Positions 8,595 to 17,054 are shown, counted from the first letter of the stretch. The stretch is DNA of 23,117 nt from an uncultured Novosphingobium sp. (GCA_946886075.1 CAMPHR010000042.1:1-23117), one strand, 5' to 3'. The notes: generated by a model not told the origin, from the sequence alone. A program made the numbers and translations.

Positions 8595-10043
8595 TCAGGC
8601 GGCGGCGCCGAAATGACCAGCGGGCGCGTCGGCGATTGCCGTGTCGTCGCGTATCCAGCGGACCATGCGCCGGACAGGTTCGATGCCGTCCTGCGGGCCG
8701 CCGAAGCCGCCCAACGTCGCTGTCCCGAGAGATGTGAGCCGCTGGCCTCCCCGAAGCGCGCATTTGTCGCGGATCTCGCTTTTGAGCGCGTCGGGATAGA
8801 TGCCGATGGTCTGCGTGTGGATGGTGAGCCGGTTGACGGCCTCGTCGATCTCATCGACCGGAATGATGTTCGCTACGCGGCAATCCAGCCTGTCGGCGAA
8901 ATCCACGCCATCGGGATATTGCGAGACTATGATCCCACCTTCGGAAGATCGTCCGCCATAGACGCGGAATATGCCGGAATGGCGCACGCCTTCTATCTCT
9001 TCGCGGAGGGTCGTGTCGAAGGCTGGGTGAGCGCTGCTGAGATGGGAAGGCAGTTTCTGCATCGCGTCGAAAACGGCGCGGCCGAAATCATTGGCGCGCT
9101 TTATTCCGTCAGCGTCCGTTCCGGACTCAACGTAGAGGGTGCGGGCATTGATGCATCCCGCCTGGTTCAGATAGCCGATATCGCGAGCTGCCATTTCAGC
9201 GGCGTGCATCATGGACGCTTCGGAATCGAAAGCCGCCCGCCCGATGATCGACGCGCTGCTCTTGGGATCGAGTGCCACGAGGTCGAGGCCGGGGCCGAGA
9301 TAGTTGCGAATGCTTTCCATGGAGGAAAAGCCACCCCACGCCACGATCTTCTCAAGGTTGATCGGCCGGTACAGCGCCCTTTCCACATTCTCGTCCCCGC
9401 CCTTCCAGTAGGCGACGCTGACATGCTTCGTCACAGGGTGGTCCGGCGCCATTTCGATCATGGTCTGAACGACGGCAAGACAGAAATAGAGGTCGTTGGA
9501 CGGTATCTTGATGATGGCGTCGCTGCGCGTGAAGGCGTTCACGAGCAGGGTTTGCAGAGCGATGACCCATCCATTGCCCGCAATGACGTGAACGGCGCGG
9601 GCACCGAAAGCCCGGATGGCATAATCACGGCCGCCTGCGGTCCCCGGCACCCATCCTTCCAGATATTCCCGGCCGATGCTGTTGCTGATCTGCTCCTCGA
9701 TCGCGGCGCGGCTCAGCAGCATCGGTATCAGGCCATATTGGAAGCGGAGCATCTCTTCGCTGAAGCTGGACGTGCCAATGCTCATTTCAAGCGCCTTTTG
9801 CACATGGACATTGCTGTCCAGAGCGAGGTGCTTTCCCAGATCGACGAAGTAATCGATGATCTCATCCAGCGAGATTTGATAAAGATCATTCTGCTGCCAG
9901 GGATCGGACAGGACGAGCTGATCGATATATTTCGTGACATCCGGGGACTGGAAAGTGAACTTTCCGCCCCGGGTTGAATGGGTCTTGAGATTGTCGGTTA
10001 TGATTTTGCCACGAATGACGAGCGGCACAATGGGATCGGACAT
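8595..10043 (-). CDS. LuxC-like acyl-CoA reductase
   Basis: A protein of about 482 aa of the LuxC family, which reduces activated acyl groups to aldehydes with NADPH and is related to aldehyde dehydrogenases. Evidence includes a GNGWVIALQTLLVNAFTRSDAIIKIPSND block (156-184), as in the nucleotide-binding region of this superfamily, and AARDIGYLNQAGCINARTLYVE with the presumed catalytic Cys297. The frame continues upstream to 10220, but I chose the ATG at 10043: MSDPIVPLVIRGK looks like a natural start, and the longer version would overlap the LuxE gene by about 140 bp. It follows LuxE by 38 bp. Together LuxE and LuxC would convert a free carboxylic acid to an aldehyde. There is no luciferase (luxAB) or LuxD here, so this is metabolic and not for light. 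Confidence 0.85.
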   Translation of the reverse strand: MSDPIVPLVIRGKIITDNLKTHSTRGGKFTFQSPDVTKYIDQLVLSDPWQQNDLYQISLDEIIDYFVDLGKHLALDSNVHVQKALEMSIGTSSFSEEMLRFQYGLIPMLLSRAAIEEQISNSIGREYLEGWVPGTAGGRDYAIRAFGARAVHVIAGNGWVIALQTLLVNAFTRSDAIIKIPSNDLYFCLAVVQTMIEMAPDHPVTKHVSVAYWKGGDENVERALYRPINLEKIVAWGGFSSMESIRNYLGPGLDLVALDPKSSASIIGRAAFDSEASMMHAAEMAARDIGYLNQAGCINARTLYVESGTDADGIKRANDFGRAVFDAMQKLPSHLSSAHPAFDTTLREEIEGVRHSGIFRVYGGRSSEGGIIVSQYPDGVDFADRLDCRVANIIPVDEIDEAVNRLTIHTQTIGIYPDALKSEIRDKCALRGGQRLTSLGTATLGGFGGPQDGIEPVRRMVRWIRDDTAIADAPAGHFGAAA

Positions 10044-10081
10044 ATCTGCTTCCAGTTCGGAATTGCTCACTTGCCGAGCGC

Positions 10082-11506
10082 TCAAGCGGTCAGCGTCAGG
10101 TCCGTCGCACGCTCGTAGGCGCCGGCGGACACCGCGCATGTGATCTTGTCGTCGTCTTTCAGGCTGCTGTAGCGAGCGATCTCTGGGCTCATCCGGGGAC
10201 CCTTGCGTCCACAGCCACATTCGCCGCTGAACTGCACCTTCACTCTGTCACCTGAAATGCAACCGCCCCAATAAGTCTGCGGTAGAAGATCGAACAGCGC
10301 CAGCCGCCCGGTGACTTCACCCTCGCGCGCCAGCGGCACGCCCGTATCGGGATCAAGGACCGACATGAACACCCAAGGCGGGAAGTGGAACTGACCGTGG
10401 CTACACAGGCGCGCAACGGCATTGATCTCCGACATGCCGTAAACCTCATTGATGCGGTGGGGGATGCGGCGCCGGACGACGTCCATCCAGTCGTCGGGGA
10501 AAGCTGTCCCTCGCAGGCCCGAGCCGCCGCCCGCCTGAATGTAGCTGTCCGGGGTCAGGGTCACGGTCAGGTCGCGCTTCTCTGCCTCCAGCGCGATGGA
10601 GTAGAGCTGGGGCGCTGCCGCCATGACGAACACCCTCTGGCCCGCATGACCGACCACCAGCTCGTTCAAAAACGCGTCCCACTCCGCCTCTTTGTTCTGA
10701 AGCTCGCGCTCGCGAACCTGGCGCAGGCGCTCGCGCAGATCCGCCTGTTTTGCATCGAGCTGCAGCGTCTCACCCCGGTTCGCCGCCGCCTGCAATTTCG
10801 CCGATAGCCAGTGCATGTCGAGGTCCCAGTGGCCATCGCCCACGGTATAGACATGCTTTCCGGGACGGCCAGCATAATGAAAATCACGCAAGATGCGGAA
10901 TGCTGTCGGCAGGTTATGATGACCGCTGGCGACCGGCCAGGGGCAGAAGAAATCAACCTCGCCGGTTTGAAGACCGGAATCATCCTCGTCCCGGAAGCCG
11001 CTGTTGCCGAACATATAGCCATAGTGGGAAAAGAGCTGTTCGTCCGTGCTTTTGGGGAAGAAGGAAATCTTCCCGCTCGTGCCCGAAGAGCACATCGGCC
11101 GGATCGGCGTATCGCGTTCCAGCACCGAAATCCATTCCTCCATCGACTGGCAGCCGCTGGTGTCAGTCGATTTCAGATCATGCGTCGTGAACGCCGACAG
11201 CCAGTTGGTGAGCTTTCCGAACTCCTTGTTCTCGATGAACTTTTCGGTGTAGGATTTGTAAGTCGTATGCGGGAAGCAAAGCGCGGTTATGTCGCCCACT
11301 CCGCTGATTTCCGTGATGCCGATATCCTCGGCGAGATTGTTGAGGATACCCAGCCTATTTCGCAGTTCGGAGAAGCGCCTGGCGATAGTCGATAGCTGAA
11401 ACGCCTCGACTTCGGCATAGTCGATCGACCAAAGCCGTTCCGTGCCGATGTCCATCATGGTCGATGGATCGTTCAATACTGTCTCAAGATCTGAGATGCT
11501 GCCCAT
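10082..11506 (-). CDS. LuxE-like acyl-protein synthetase (adenylate-forming enzyme)
   Basis: A 474-aa member of the LuxE/acyl-protein synthetase family, which activates a carboxylic acid with ATP and passes the acyl group to a cysteine or to the LuxC partner. Key features are the P-loop-like adenylation motif SSGTSGK (140-146), the later EVYGMSEINAVARLC motif typical of adenylate-forming enzymes, and a cysteine-rich tail. Cys416, Cys430 (ECGCGRKGP), Cys432 and Cys457 are all near the C-terminus, where LuxE carries its acyl cysteine. It appears longer than classical luminous-bacteria LuxE, with about 100 extra N-terminal residues and a PaaK-like C-terminal region. It heads a five-gene unit (LuxE, LuxC, SnoaL, MFS, SDR) with an operator-like dyad 136 bp upstream. 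Its substrate could be aromatic, alicyclic or fatty. Confidence 0.82.
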   Translation of the reverse strand: MGSISDLETVLNDPSTMMDIGTERLWSIDYAEVEAFQLSTIARRFSELRNRLGILNNLAEDIGITEISGVGDITALCFPHTTYKSYTEKFIENKEFGKLTNWLSAFTTHDLKSTDTSGCQSMEEWISVLERDTPIRPMCSSGTSGKISFFPKSTDEQLFSHYGYMFGNSGFRDEDDSGLQTGEVDFFCPWPVASGHHNLPTAFRILRDFHYAGRPGKHVYTVGDGHWDLDMHWLSAKLQAAANRGETLQLDAKQADLRERLRQVRERELQNKEAEWDAFLNELVVGHAGQRVFVMAAAPQLYSIALEAEKRDLTVTLTPDSYIQAGGGSGLRGTAFPDDWMDVVRRRIPHRINEVYGMSEINAVARLCSHGQFHFPPWVFMSVLDPDTGVPLAREGEVTGRLALFDLLPQTYWGGCISGDRVKVQFSGECGCGRKGPRMSPEIARYSSLKDDDKITCAVSAGAYERATDLTLTA

Positions 11507-11660
11507 TTTCCAACCTTTGTTATCTTGCTGATTTTTGTTCAGCCGCTGTCGTCATCAATGATGAATTGGAGCGCACTGCCCTCTTCATCGATCGAGGCCC
11601 CGCTTCAGTATCGATGGCTAGAAGCTCGTGACGGCAAACGCTTACCCCGAATGAGGTAAA
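11507..11660 (-). promoter_or_regulatory. Promoter region of the LuxE-led unit
   Basis: A 154-bp gap between the stop of the upstream SDR and the LuxE start, the largest gap in this run of minus-strand genes before position 16335. It holds the operator-like dyad at its far end, so a separate promoter here is likely. I could not fix a -35/-10 pair with confidence. Confidence 0.45.
11642..11659 (-). promoter_or_regulatory. Operator-like dyad, copy 2 (upstream of LuxE unit)
   Basis: TTACC-N8-GGTAA with the same 8-bp spacer as copy 1 and the same GGTAAGCG extension on the gene-facing side. It is 136 bp upstream of the LuxE start and only 1 bp beyond the stop of the preceding SDR gene. Confidence 0.6.
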
Positions 11661-12431
11661 TCAACGCATCAGCGCGCCGCCGTTCACATGATAAACCTGA
11701 CCATTCATCCAGCGCCCGTCATCCGACAACAGCATGGCAACCATCGCCGCTATATCGGCCGGGTCACCCAGTCGCGGCGATGGCGTCTGGCTGCCCATTT
11801 GGGACAGCAGTTCGGACTTCATTGCGCCGCTCTCCGTCATTTCGGGCGTGATTACATATCCGGGCGCGACGCAGTTGGCCGTCACGCCATCGCGCCCCCA
11901 TTTCGACGCGACATGCCGCATCAACGCGTTCAGCCCGCCCTTGGACGCTGCATAAGCCGGGCGGAGCGGGTCCCCCATGTCGGCAGCAGCCGAACTGGTG
12001 TAGACGATCGCGCCGCCGCCGCGAGCCAACAGATGCGGCAGAACGGCGCGGGTGCAGAGCAGATGCCCCCGCAGGTTTACCGTCAGCGTTCTGTCGAACA
12101 CCGCCAGCTCTTCGGCCAGCACATCGCTGTCGTGCATGATTGTGCGCATGTCCGCCGCGTTGACATGCGCCCCATCCAGCCCGCCGAAACACTGAGCAGC
12201 CGTCTCGACCGCTCTCGTGATCGACGCTTCGTCGGCAAGGTCGATGAAGGTGGCGAAAGCCTCTCCTCCCTCACCTGCGATCTGCTCCGCCACCGCCGTC
12301 GCCGCAGCCAGATTGATGTCGGCCAGACACAGGCGCGCGCCTTCAGCGGCCAGTCGGCGCGCTGTGGCCGCACCTATGCCCGTGCCCGACCCGATCACGA
12401 TCAACGCTTTGCCGCTCAATCGCTCTTTCAT
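11661..12431 (-). CDS. SDR-family oxidoreductase with altered NNAG motif
   Basis: An SDR of about 256 aa, probably an NAD(P)-dependent alcohol dehydrogenase or ketoreductase. GSGTGIG (14-20) binds the cofactor, Asp38 in the ADIN segment suggests a preference for NAD, and the catalytic set is Ser147, Tyr160 and Lys164 (YAASK). The usual NNAG motif is replaced by VNAAD (90-94). This is a departure from classical SDRs and may mark a subfamily or a changed active site. I chose the ATG at 12431, preceded by AGGGGGG; a GTG at 12461 in the same frame lacks comparable support. It follows the previous SDR gene by 31 bp and is probably the last gene of the BVMO-led unit, since a promoter region with an operator-like site follows. 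Confidence 0.85.
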   Translation of the reverse strand: MKERLSGKALIVIGSGTGIGAATARRLAAEGARLCLADINLAAATAVAEQIAGEGGEAFATFIDLADEASITRAVETAAQCFGGLDGAHVNAADMRTIMHDSDVLAEELAVFDRTLTVNLRGHLLCTRAVLPHLLARGGGAIVYTSSAAADMGDPLRPAYAASKGGLNALMRHVASKWGRDGVTANCVAPGYVITPEMTESGAMKSELLSQMGSQTPSPRLGDPADIAAMVAMLLSDDGRWMNGQVYHVNGGALMR

Positions 12432-12462
12432 CGCAACGCCCCCCCTGCTACCGTCCGGCACT

Positions 12463-13341
12463 CTAACTCACCGACGCAGCGGAGGATCGCTCCGGCAGCA
12501 TCTGGCGGACCTGATCGCTGAGCACCGGAGCCTTCCCGCTGCCCAGAAATTCGATCCGCGTGTCGATCAGGAGCTTGAGGAGGTCGGGATGGGTGGACAC
12601 CCAGAATGCGTTGGCGGCGATCTGATTGAGGATTTTCTCGCACGCCTCCGGCAGTTCCATGCCATAATCCTGCATCCGCAGCCGCATGGAGTCCCTGTAG
12701 GGATGGGACGCCTCGCTTTCGCCAGCGCCCGCCTCCCGGTCGAAGATCCGCGTCTTCACCATCCCCGGAAGAACGCTCGCCACATGGATCGGCGCGTTCA
12801 TATAGTCCATTTCCAGATACAGGCCTTCGCTGAAGGACTGGATCGCGTGCTTGGACATCACATAGGCAGTGTTGGCGGGCATCATTCCAAAGGCCGCGCC
12901 TGACGCCACATTGGCGATCCAGCACTCCCACCCGCTGGCGATCATCCTGGGCACGAACGCCCTACACCCATGCACCACGCCGTGGATGTTGACGTTCAGC
13001 GTGGTTTCCCAGCGCTCGGCCGGGATTTCCCACGAGCAACCCATGGTTTCGATGCCCGCATTGTTGATCAGCAGGCGAACCGAACCGTGGCGGGCGAACA
13101 CCGTTTCCGCCAGCCGGTCGATCTCTTCGTACCGCGACACATCGACGGTCATCGCTTCGGCCATGCCGCCTTCGGCACGGATTTCCTGCGCGACCTGCTC
13201 GGCCCGCTCACTAACAAGGTCAACGACGACAACCGTCATCCCGACCTTCCCCGCGCGCTTGGCGAGGCCCATGCCGATGCCGGAGCCCGCGCCCGTGATA
13301 ACAGCCACGCCACCGCTGAATTTACGTTCTTCTTCCGTCAT
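12463..13341 (-). CDS. SDR-family oxidoreductase
   Basis: A 292-aa classical SDR with TGAGSGIG (16-23), Asp41 after the second strand (VVVVDL, suggesting NAD), NNAG (93-96), Ser147, Tyr160 and Lys164 (YVMSK). It is longer than the usual 250 aa because of a C-terminal extension of about 40 residues with PEACEKILNQIAANAFWVSTHPD. This pattern is seen in SDRs annotated as acting on bulky hydrophobic alcohols, but the substrate cannot be assigned. The ATG at 13341 has AAGGTG about 6 bases upstream; a GTG lies at 13350. It is 24 bp downstream of the esterase stop and forms one unit with BVMO, esterase and the following SDR. Confidence 0.87.
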   Translation of the reverse strand: MTEEERKFSGGVAVITGAGSGIGMGLAKRAGKVGMTVVVVDLVSERAEQVAQEIRAEGGMAEAMTVDVSRYEEIDRLAETVFARHGSVRLLINNAGIETMGCSWEIPAERWETTLNVNIHGVVHGCRAFVPRMIASGWECWIANVASGAAFGMMPANTAYVMSKHAIQSFSEGLYLEMDYMNAPIHVASVLPGMVKTRIFDREAGAGESEASHPYRDSMRLRMQDYGMELPEACEKILNQIAANAFWVSTHPDLLKLLIDTRIEFLGSGKAPVLSDQVRQMLPERSSAASVS

Positions 13342-13365
13342 TGGTAACACCTTGTTGATGCGGTC

Positions 13366-14304
13366 TTATGCTTCGCTGTCGAAGCGGCGGCGCAGAAAAG
13401 CGCATGCGTCGTCCATCGACTGCCGCGCGCCTTCGACTGCGCCGACATAGGCCATGAAGCCATGTGTCATGCCCGCGTAGCGATGGATTTCCGCCTCCAC
13501 GCCCGCCGCGCGAAGCAGATGTCCATAAGCCTCGGTCTCGTCGCGAGCGGGGTCGCACTCCGCCGTCGCGATGAAAGCGGGGGGTAGGTCTGCAAGGCTG
13601 CTGGCACGCGCGGGACTGGCGCGGAAATCGGCATATTGCGCCTCATCCTCCAGATAGAGTTCCCAGAAATAATGTACGTCGGAGAGCCTCAGGCCCGGCC
13701 CGTCACCGAACTCGCGCGTGGATTCACTATCGCTCAACGGATGGTCGCCCGGCCCATACCAGTTGACCTGCGCCGTCAGACGAGGCCCCCCGGCATCGCG
13801 CGCCAGGATCGCCGTGACGCAGGCCAGCACACCGCCCGCGCTGTCCCCCGCGACCGCCAAGCGGGACGGATCGCCGCCCAACTCTTCCGCATGAGCCGCC
13901 GCCCACTGCACCGCAGCCCATGCATCTTCGGGCGCCGCCGGGAATTTATGTTCAGGCGCCAGCCGGTAATCGAACGACATCACGACGCTGCCCACCCCTG
14001 CGGCGAGGGAGCGCGGGATGACATCCTGCGTATCCAGGTCGCCCACGACAAACCCGCCGCCATGGAAATAGACGATGATCGGGAAAGGCCCCGTTCCGAG
14101 CGGCGTGTATATCCGCACACCCATAGCCCCTGCCGGACCGGGGATGGTCCGATCATGGACGTCGGCAAGGCTGACCTCCGCACGAGGACGAGCGGCTGCG
14201 GATTCGCGCAACGATTTCCGCAGAAACTCGATCGGAATGTCGCGCAACGGGGGATGTGACGGCGCTCCGGCTACCATCTTGGCAAAATATGGGTCGAGCG
14301 GCAT
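13366..14304 (-). CDS. Alpha/beta-hydrolase, hormone-sensitive-lipase (family IV) esterase
   Basis: A 312-aa esterase. All family IV landmarks are visible: the oxyanion motif HGGGF (81-85), DYRLAPEHKFPAAPEDAWAA (112-131), nucleophile Ser155 in GDSAGG, Asp251 in ECDPARDE and His281 in MTHGF. There is no signal peptide, so it is cytoplasmic. A strong AGGAGGG ribosome site precedes the ATG. It lies 72 bp downstream of the BVMO gene. In known pathways such as 4-hydroxyacetophenone degradation, a BVMO makes an ester and a paired esterase hydrolyses it, so this gene probably cleaves the BVMO product. The exact ester is unknown. Confidence 0.9.
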   Translation of the reverse strand: MPLDPYFAKMVAGAPSHPPLRDIPIEFLRKSLRESAAARPRAEVSLADVHDRTIPGPAGAMGVRIYTPLGTGPFPIIVYFHGGGFVVGDLDTQDVIPRSLAAGVGSVVMSFDYRLAPEHKFPAAPEDAWAAVQWAAAHAEELGGDPSRLAVAGDSAGGVLACVTAILARDAGGPRLTAQVNWYGPGDHPLSDSESTREFGDGPGLRLSDVHYFWELYLEDEAQYADFRASPARASSLADLPPAFIATAECDPARDETEAYGHLLRAAGVEAEIHRYAGMTHGFMAYVGAVEGARQSMDDACAFLRRRFDSEA

Positions 14305-14376
14305 TTGCCCTCCTCTCTCATGTCATCGGCGTCCGCTCTTGTGGCGGTTCGCCGCGCCTATGTGGGTTGGAATTGA

Positions 14377-16335
14377 CTACATGGACAAGCGGGTGGGCGT
14401 CCGCATTTCATCTTCGCCCGCATCGGCCTTCCGCCTGATCTCGAAATCCTCCGCACGCGGCGAGCGGGTGTCATGCCAGATATGCGAATTATGGCGCGCG
14501 ATGCCGATCACGACCTTCTTGCCCTGATCCCGATAATAGCCGTGCGCATTGCCACTATTAGCCCATACAGTCTGGCTAAGCTCGGCATCGACTTCCTCCA
14601 CGAACCTGTCGGTCGCCTCACGCGACACATCGATCGAGGCAAGGCGCTCATCCACCATCCATTGCAGCAGCTCGATCGTGTAATGGACCTGCTGCTCGCT
14701 GACGACCGCGTGATTTGCGACCAGATGGCTATAAGGACCGCCCAGATAGACCATGTTCGGAAAGCCCGGGATCAGAACGCCAAGATAGGAGAAGGGATAA
14801 GGATCAAACGCGTCCCGCAAGGTGCCGTTTCGTCCCCTGATGTCGAACTGACGCCCGAACATCAGCTTATAGCCGGTGGCAAGCAGGATCGCGTCGCATT
14901 CCAGCCTGCGCCCGTCAGCCAGTATGACAGCATTCTCGTCGGCGCTCTTCATTGCCCCCGACAACAGTTTCACGCGCGGCTTCTTCACCGTGTCGAAAAA
15001 CCCGCAATCATGGATGATGCGCTTGGCGAAAGGCGGGTAGCTCGGCGTCAACTCGGCCTTCATGGCGGGATCGTCGCCGAAATGGCTTTCCAGATAGTCC
15101 ATCGCCTGACGCTTGATCATGTCGCTGAGCGGCGATGCACCGCCGGTGCGAGCGCGGTATTCCTCGTCGATCACGGCGAGGCCGCGCAAATCCTGATACG
15201 CCAGCGCAGCCGCCTGAAATCGCAGCCATTGGTGCACAAACGGGATATTCTCCAGCGCCCACCGTTCCAGCGCATCAACGCGGGTATGAGCCAGCGGGTT
15301 GGGCACAATATATTCCGGCTGCCTCTGGACAATGGTCAGGTCCCCAACCTGATCGGCGATAGCGGTTGCCACCTGCACCCCGCTACAGGCACTGCCGACC
15401 AGCACCACCTTCTTGCCTTCCAGGTCGATGTCCGCATCCCATTGTGCGGTATGCATGACGGGGCCCCGGAACTTGTCCAGATCTTCCACATCGGGAAAAT
15501 TGGGGGCATTATTCGGCCCTACCGCCCAGATGACGAAGTCGGCCTCGTGACTTTGCGTCTTTTCCCCCTGCCTTGCTTCGACCACCCACAGGTTGCGCTC
15601 CTCATCCCATCGCGCGCCGCTCACCGCAGTGTCGAACTGGATGTGCGGACGAAGACGGTATTTGTCGGTAATATCTTGAATATAGTGCAGAAACTCCGGC
15701 CCGGTCGGGTAGAAGCGTGTCCAGTTGGGATTGGGGTCGAAGGAATAGGAATAGCTGCGGCTGGGAGTATCGACGGCAGCGCCCGGATAGCGGGTTTCCA
15801 GCCAGTTGCCCCCAACGTCACGATGCTTTTCAAGGATCGTAAAGTCGAACCCTGCCTGCTGCAGCTTCACCCCAGCGTTGATGCCCATCATGCCCGCCCC
15901 GATGACCAGTACCTTGAAATCCGACGGAGGCGCCTTTTGCGGTCGGCGCACACGCGTGTCCGTGGTGAAACCGCTATGTTGATAAGCCGGACCGACGGAT
16001 ATGTCGGGCAACGGTTGGCCAGCGGCAAATTCGGCCATTTTGCGGAAGAGTGGAAGGTCGAGGTTCGGCAGCAATGGCTTGGTACCCGCCTTCATTTCGG
16101 CGACTAGCATGGCGCGCACCTGGGCTGCCGCATCCGTGTAACCGTCGGCGCCGCCTTCGTCGCCCCGGCGCTCACCAGTAAACATGGTCTGATTCTTGTC
16201 CCCCGGGCGCAGACGAAGCGCAGGCCCGTGCTGGTCCAGAAGTGACCGGTCGCCGGTTATCTGGACCAATGCCAAAAGGGCCACGACGGGGTCTAATTGG
16301 GCGACGCTAGCTTCCAGCATATTCATGCTTGGCAT
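14377..16335 (-). CDS. Baeyer-Villiger monooxygenase, 4-hydroxyacetophenone-monooxygenase-like
   Basis: A 652-aa flavin monooxygenase that should insert oxygen next to a ketone carbonyl using FAD, NADPH and O2. It has a non-flavin N-terminal extension of about 138 residues, as in the 640-aa 4-hydroxyacetophenone monooxygenase group. Then come the FAD Rossmann motif GAGMMG (146-151), GGNWLETRYPGAAVD, the diagnostic BVMO fingerprint FRGPVMHTAQWD (289-300, fitting FxGxxxHxxxW[P/D]), the NADPH Rossmann motif GSACSG (314-319), and LLATGYK. All expected key residues are present. It is first in a unit with an esterase and two SDRs. The operator-like dyad is unusually far upstream (316 bp). The family is clear; whether the ketone is aromatic, alicyclic or steroidal is not. 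Confidence 0.92.
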   Translation of the reverse strand: MPSMNMLEASVAQLDPVVALLALVQITGDRSLLDQHGPALRLRPGDKNQTMFTGERRGDEGGADGYTDAAAQVRAMLVAEMKAGTKPLLPNLDLPLFRKMAEFAAGQPLPDISVGPAYQHSGFTTDTRVRRPQKAPPSDFKVLVIGAGMMGINAGVKLQQAGFDFTILEKHRDVGGNWLETRYPGAAVDTPSRSYSYSFDPNPNWTRFYPTGPEFLHYIQDITDKYRLRPHIQFDTAVSGARWDEERNLWVVEARQGEKTQSHEADFVIWAVGPNNAPNFPDVEDLDKFRGPVMHTAQWDADIDLEGKKVVLVGSACSGVQVATAIADQVGDLTIVQRQPEYIVPNPLAHTRVDALERWALENIPFVHQWLRFQAAALAYQDLRGLAVIDEEYRARTGGASPLSDMIKRQAMDYLESHFGDDPAMKAELTPSYPPFAKRIIHDCGFFDTVKKPRVKLLSGAMKSADENAVILADGRRLECDAILLATGYKLMFGRQFDIRGRNGTLRDAFDPYPFSYLGVLIPGFPNMVYLGGPYSHLVANHAVVSEQQVHYTIELLQWMVDERLASIDVSREATDRFVEEVDAELSQTVWANSGNAHGYYRDQGKKVVIGIARHNSHIWHDTRSPRAEDFEIRRKADAGEDEMRTPTRLSM

Positions 16336-17004
16336 TTTCCTTTGGGTTCCGATGTCTGGACGGATATTCCGACTGACCGGACATGGCGGGGCATGACTCT
16401 AGTGGGCAAGGAACAGGGAGGGATCGACGGAGCAAGGTTCCTGAGCCATCCCGACGGATGCGTCAAAGTTTTTGGCAGGCAAAGGGCGCCGCTTCTCTGG
16501 AGAGACATCTCGCTTTCCTCTCGATATGTTATTGTCGTCCGTAGACATCCTGAGTGAGCATCGACCCCGGATGAACCAGAAATGATCTCGTTCGGTAGTC
16601 GCAGAACTATCCTCGTGCCTCGTGACTTAGCTTGGGTATCGCGGAGCCGCTTACCATAATTATGGTAGTTTCAGGAGAGCGCCATCAGAATGCGCCTAAA
16701 GGCCGGAGATAATGATCACCGGCACATCCTGTCGATGCCGAGCCTGTCCATCCGGCCCCTGCTGTTGGCGAAAATTCCAACGCTAGAAAGCGGATGGCCA
16801 GCGTCGCGCCCTTAATGGATCGTATCGCACGCAGCGCTTGACCAGATCTGGACGCTGAACGCACGACTCGCTTTTTAGCCGGGCGGCGGGGAATGAGGTA
16901 CCTTCCTGTGGCAATATGGGCAGAACTGCAACTCCGGATAGGCGCTCAGTTCTCAGATAGCCCTCTATGGGGTCGGTGAAGACCCAGCTTTTTCGCGGAT
17001 CTCG
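16336..17004. other. Intergenic region between the BVMO operon and the island
   Basis: About 670 bp without a convincing gene; short open frames show no family features. It contains the third operator-like dyad and must carry the BVMO promoter. Its right end is the chromosomal side of the island junction. Confidence 0.5.
16651..16668 (-). promoter_or_regulatory. Operator-like dyad, copy 3 (upstream of BVMO operon)
   Basis: TTACC-N8-GGTAG whose centre is itself symmetric: TACCATAATTATGGTA is a perfect 16-bp palindrome. The extension GGTAAGCG on the gene-facing strand matches the other two copies. The distance to the annotated BVMO start is 316 bp, longer than for copies 1 and 2, implying a long leader or a promoter well upstream. 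Confidence 0.6.
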
Positions 17005-17054
17005 AGGACTGGTGCCGCTTACGTGACTCGAACACGTGACCCCATCATTACGAA
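17005..17054 (-). repeat. Distal attachment site: 3' fragment of tRNA-Thr
   Basis: Identical over 50 bp to 23037-23086. It contains the tRNA CCA, the acceptor 3' strand, T arm, variable loop and 3' half of the anticodon arm, and stops at the anticodon loop; homology ends at GGCG versus TGAT. It is not a functional tRNA. It represents the original tRNA 3' end displaced by integration. Confidence 0.93.

Noticed and set aside
8613..9977. 454-aa open frame on the plus strand
   Set aside because: It is antisense to the LuxC-like gene and shows no family features.
10044..10220. Longer N-terminus for the LuxC-like protein
   Set aside because: It would overlap LuxE by about 140 bp and adds an Arg-rich stretch unlike the family; the ATG at 10043 is the better start.
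8595..11506. A bioluminescence (lux) operon
   Set aside because: Only LuxC- and LuxE-like genes are present; luciferase subunits and LuxD are missing, so the pair is read as metabolic.
11688..12521. 277-aa open frame on the plus strand
   Set aside because: It is antisense to an SDR with an intact catalytic set.
14473..16107. 544-aa open frame on the plus strand
   Set aside because: It lies antisense to the BVMO gene, which has every family motif; high-GC DNA commonly leaves such long shadow frames, and the translation has no recognisable domain.
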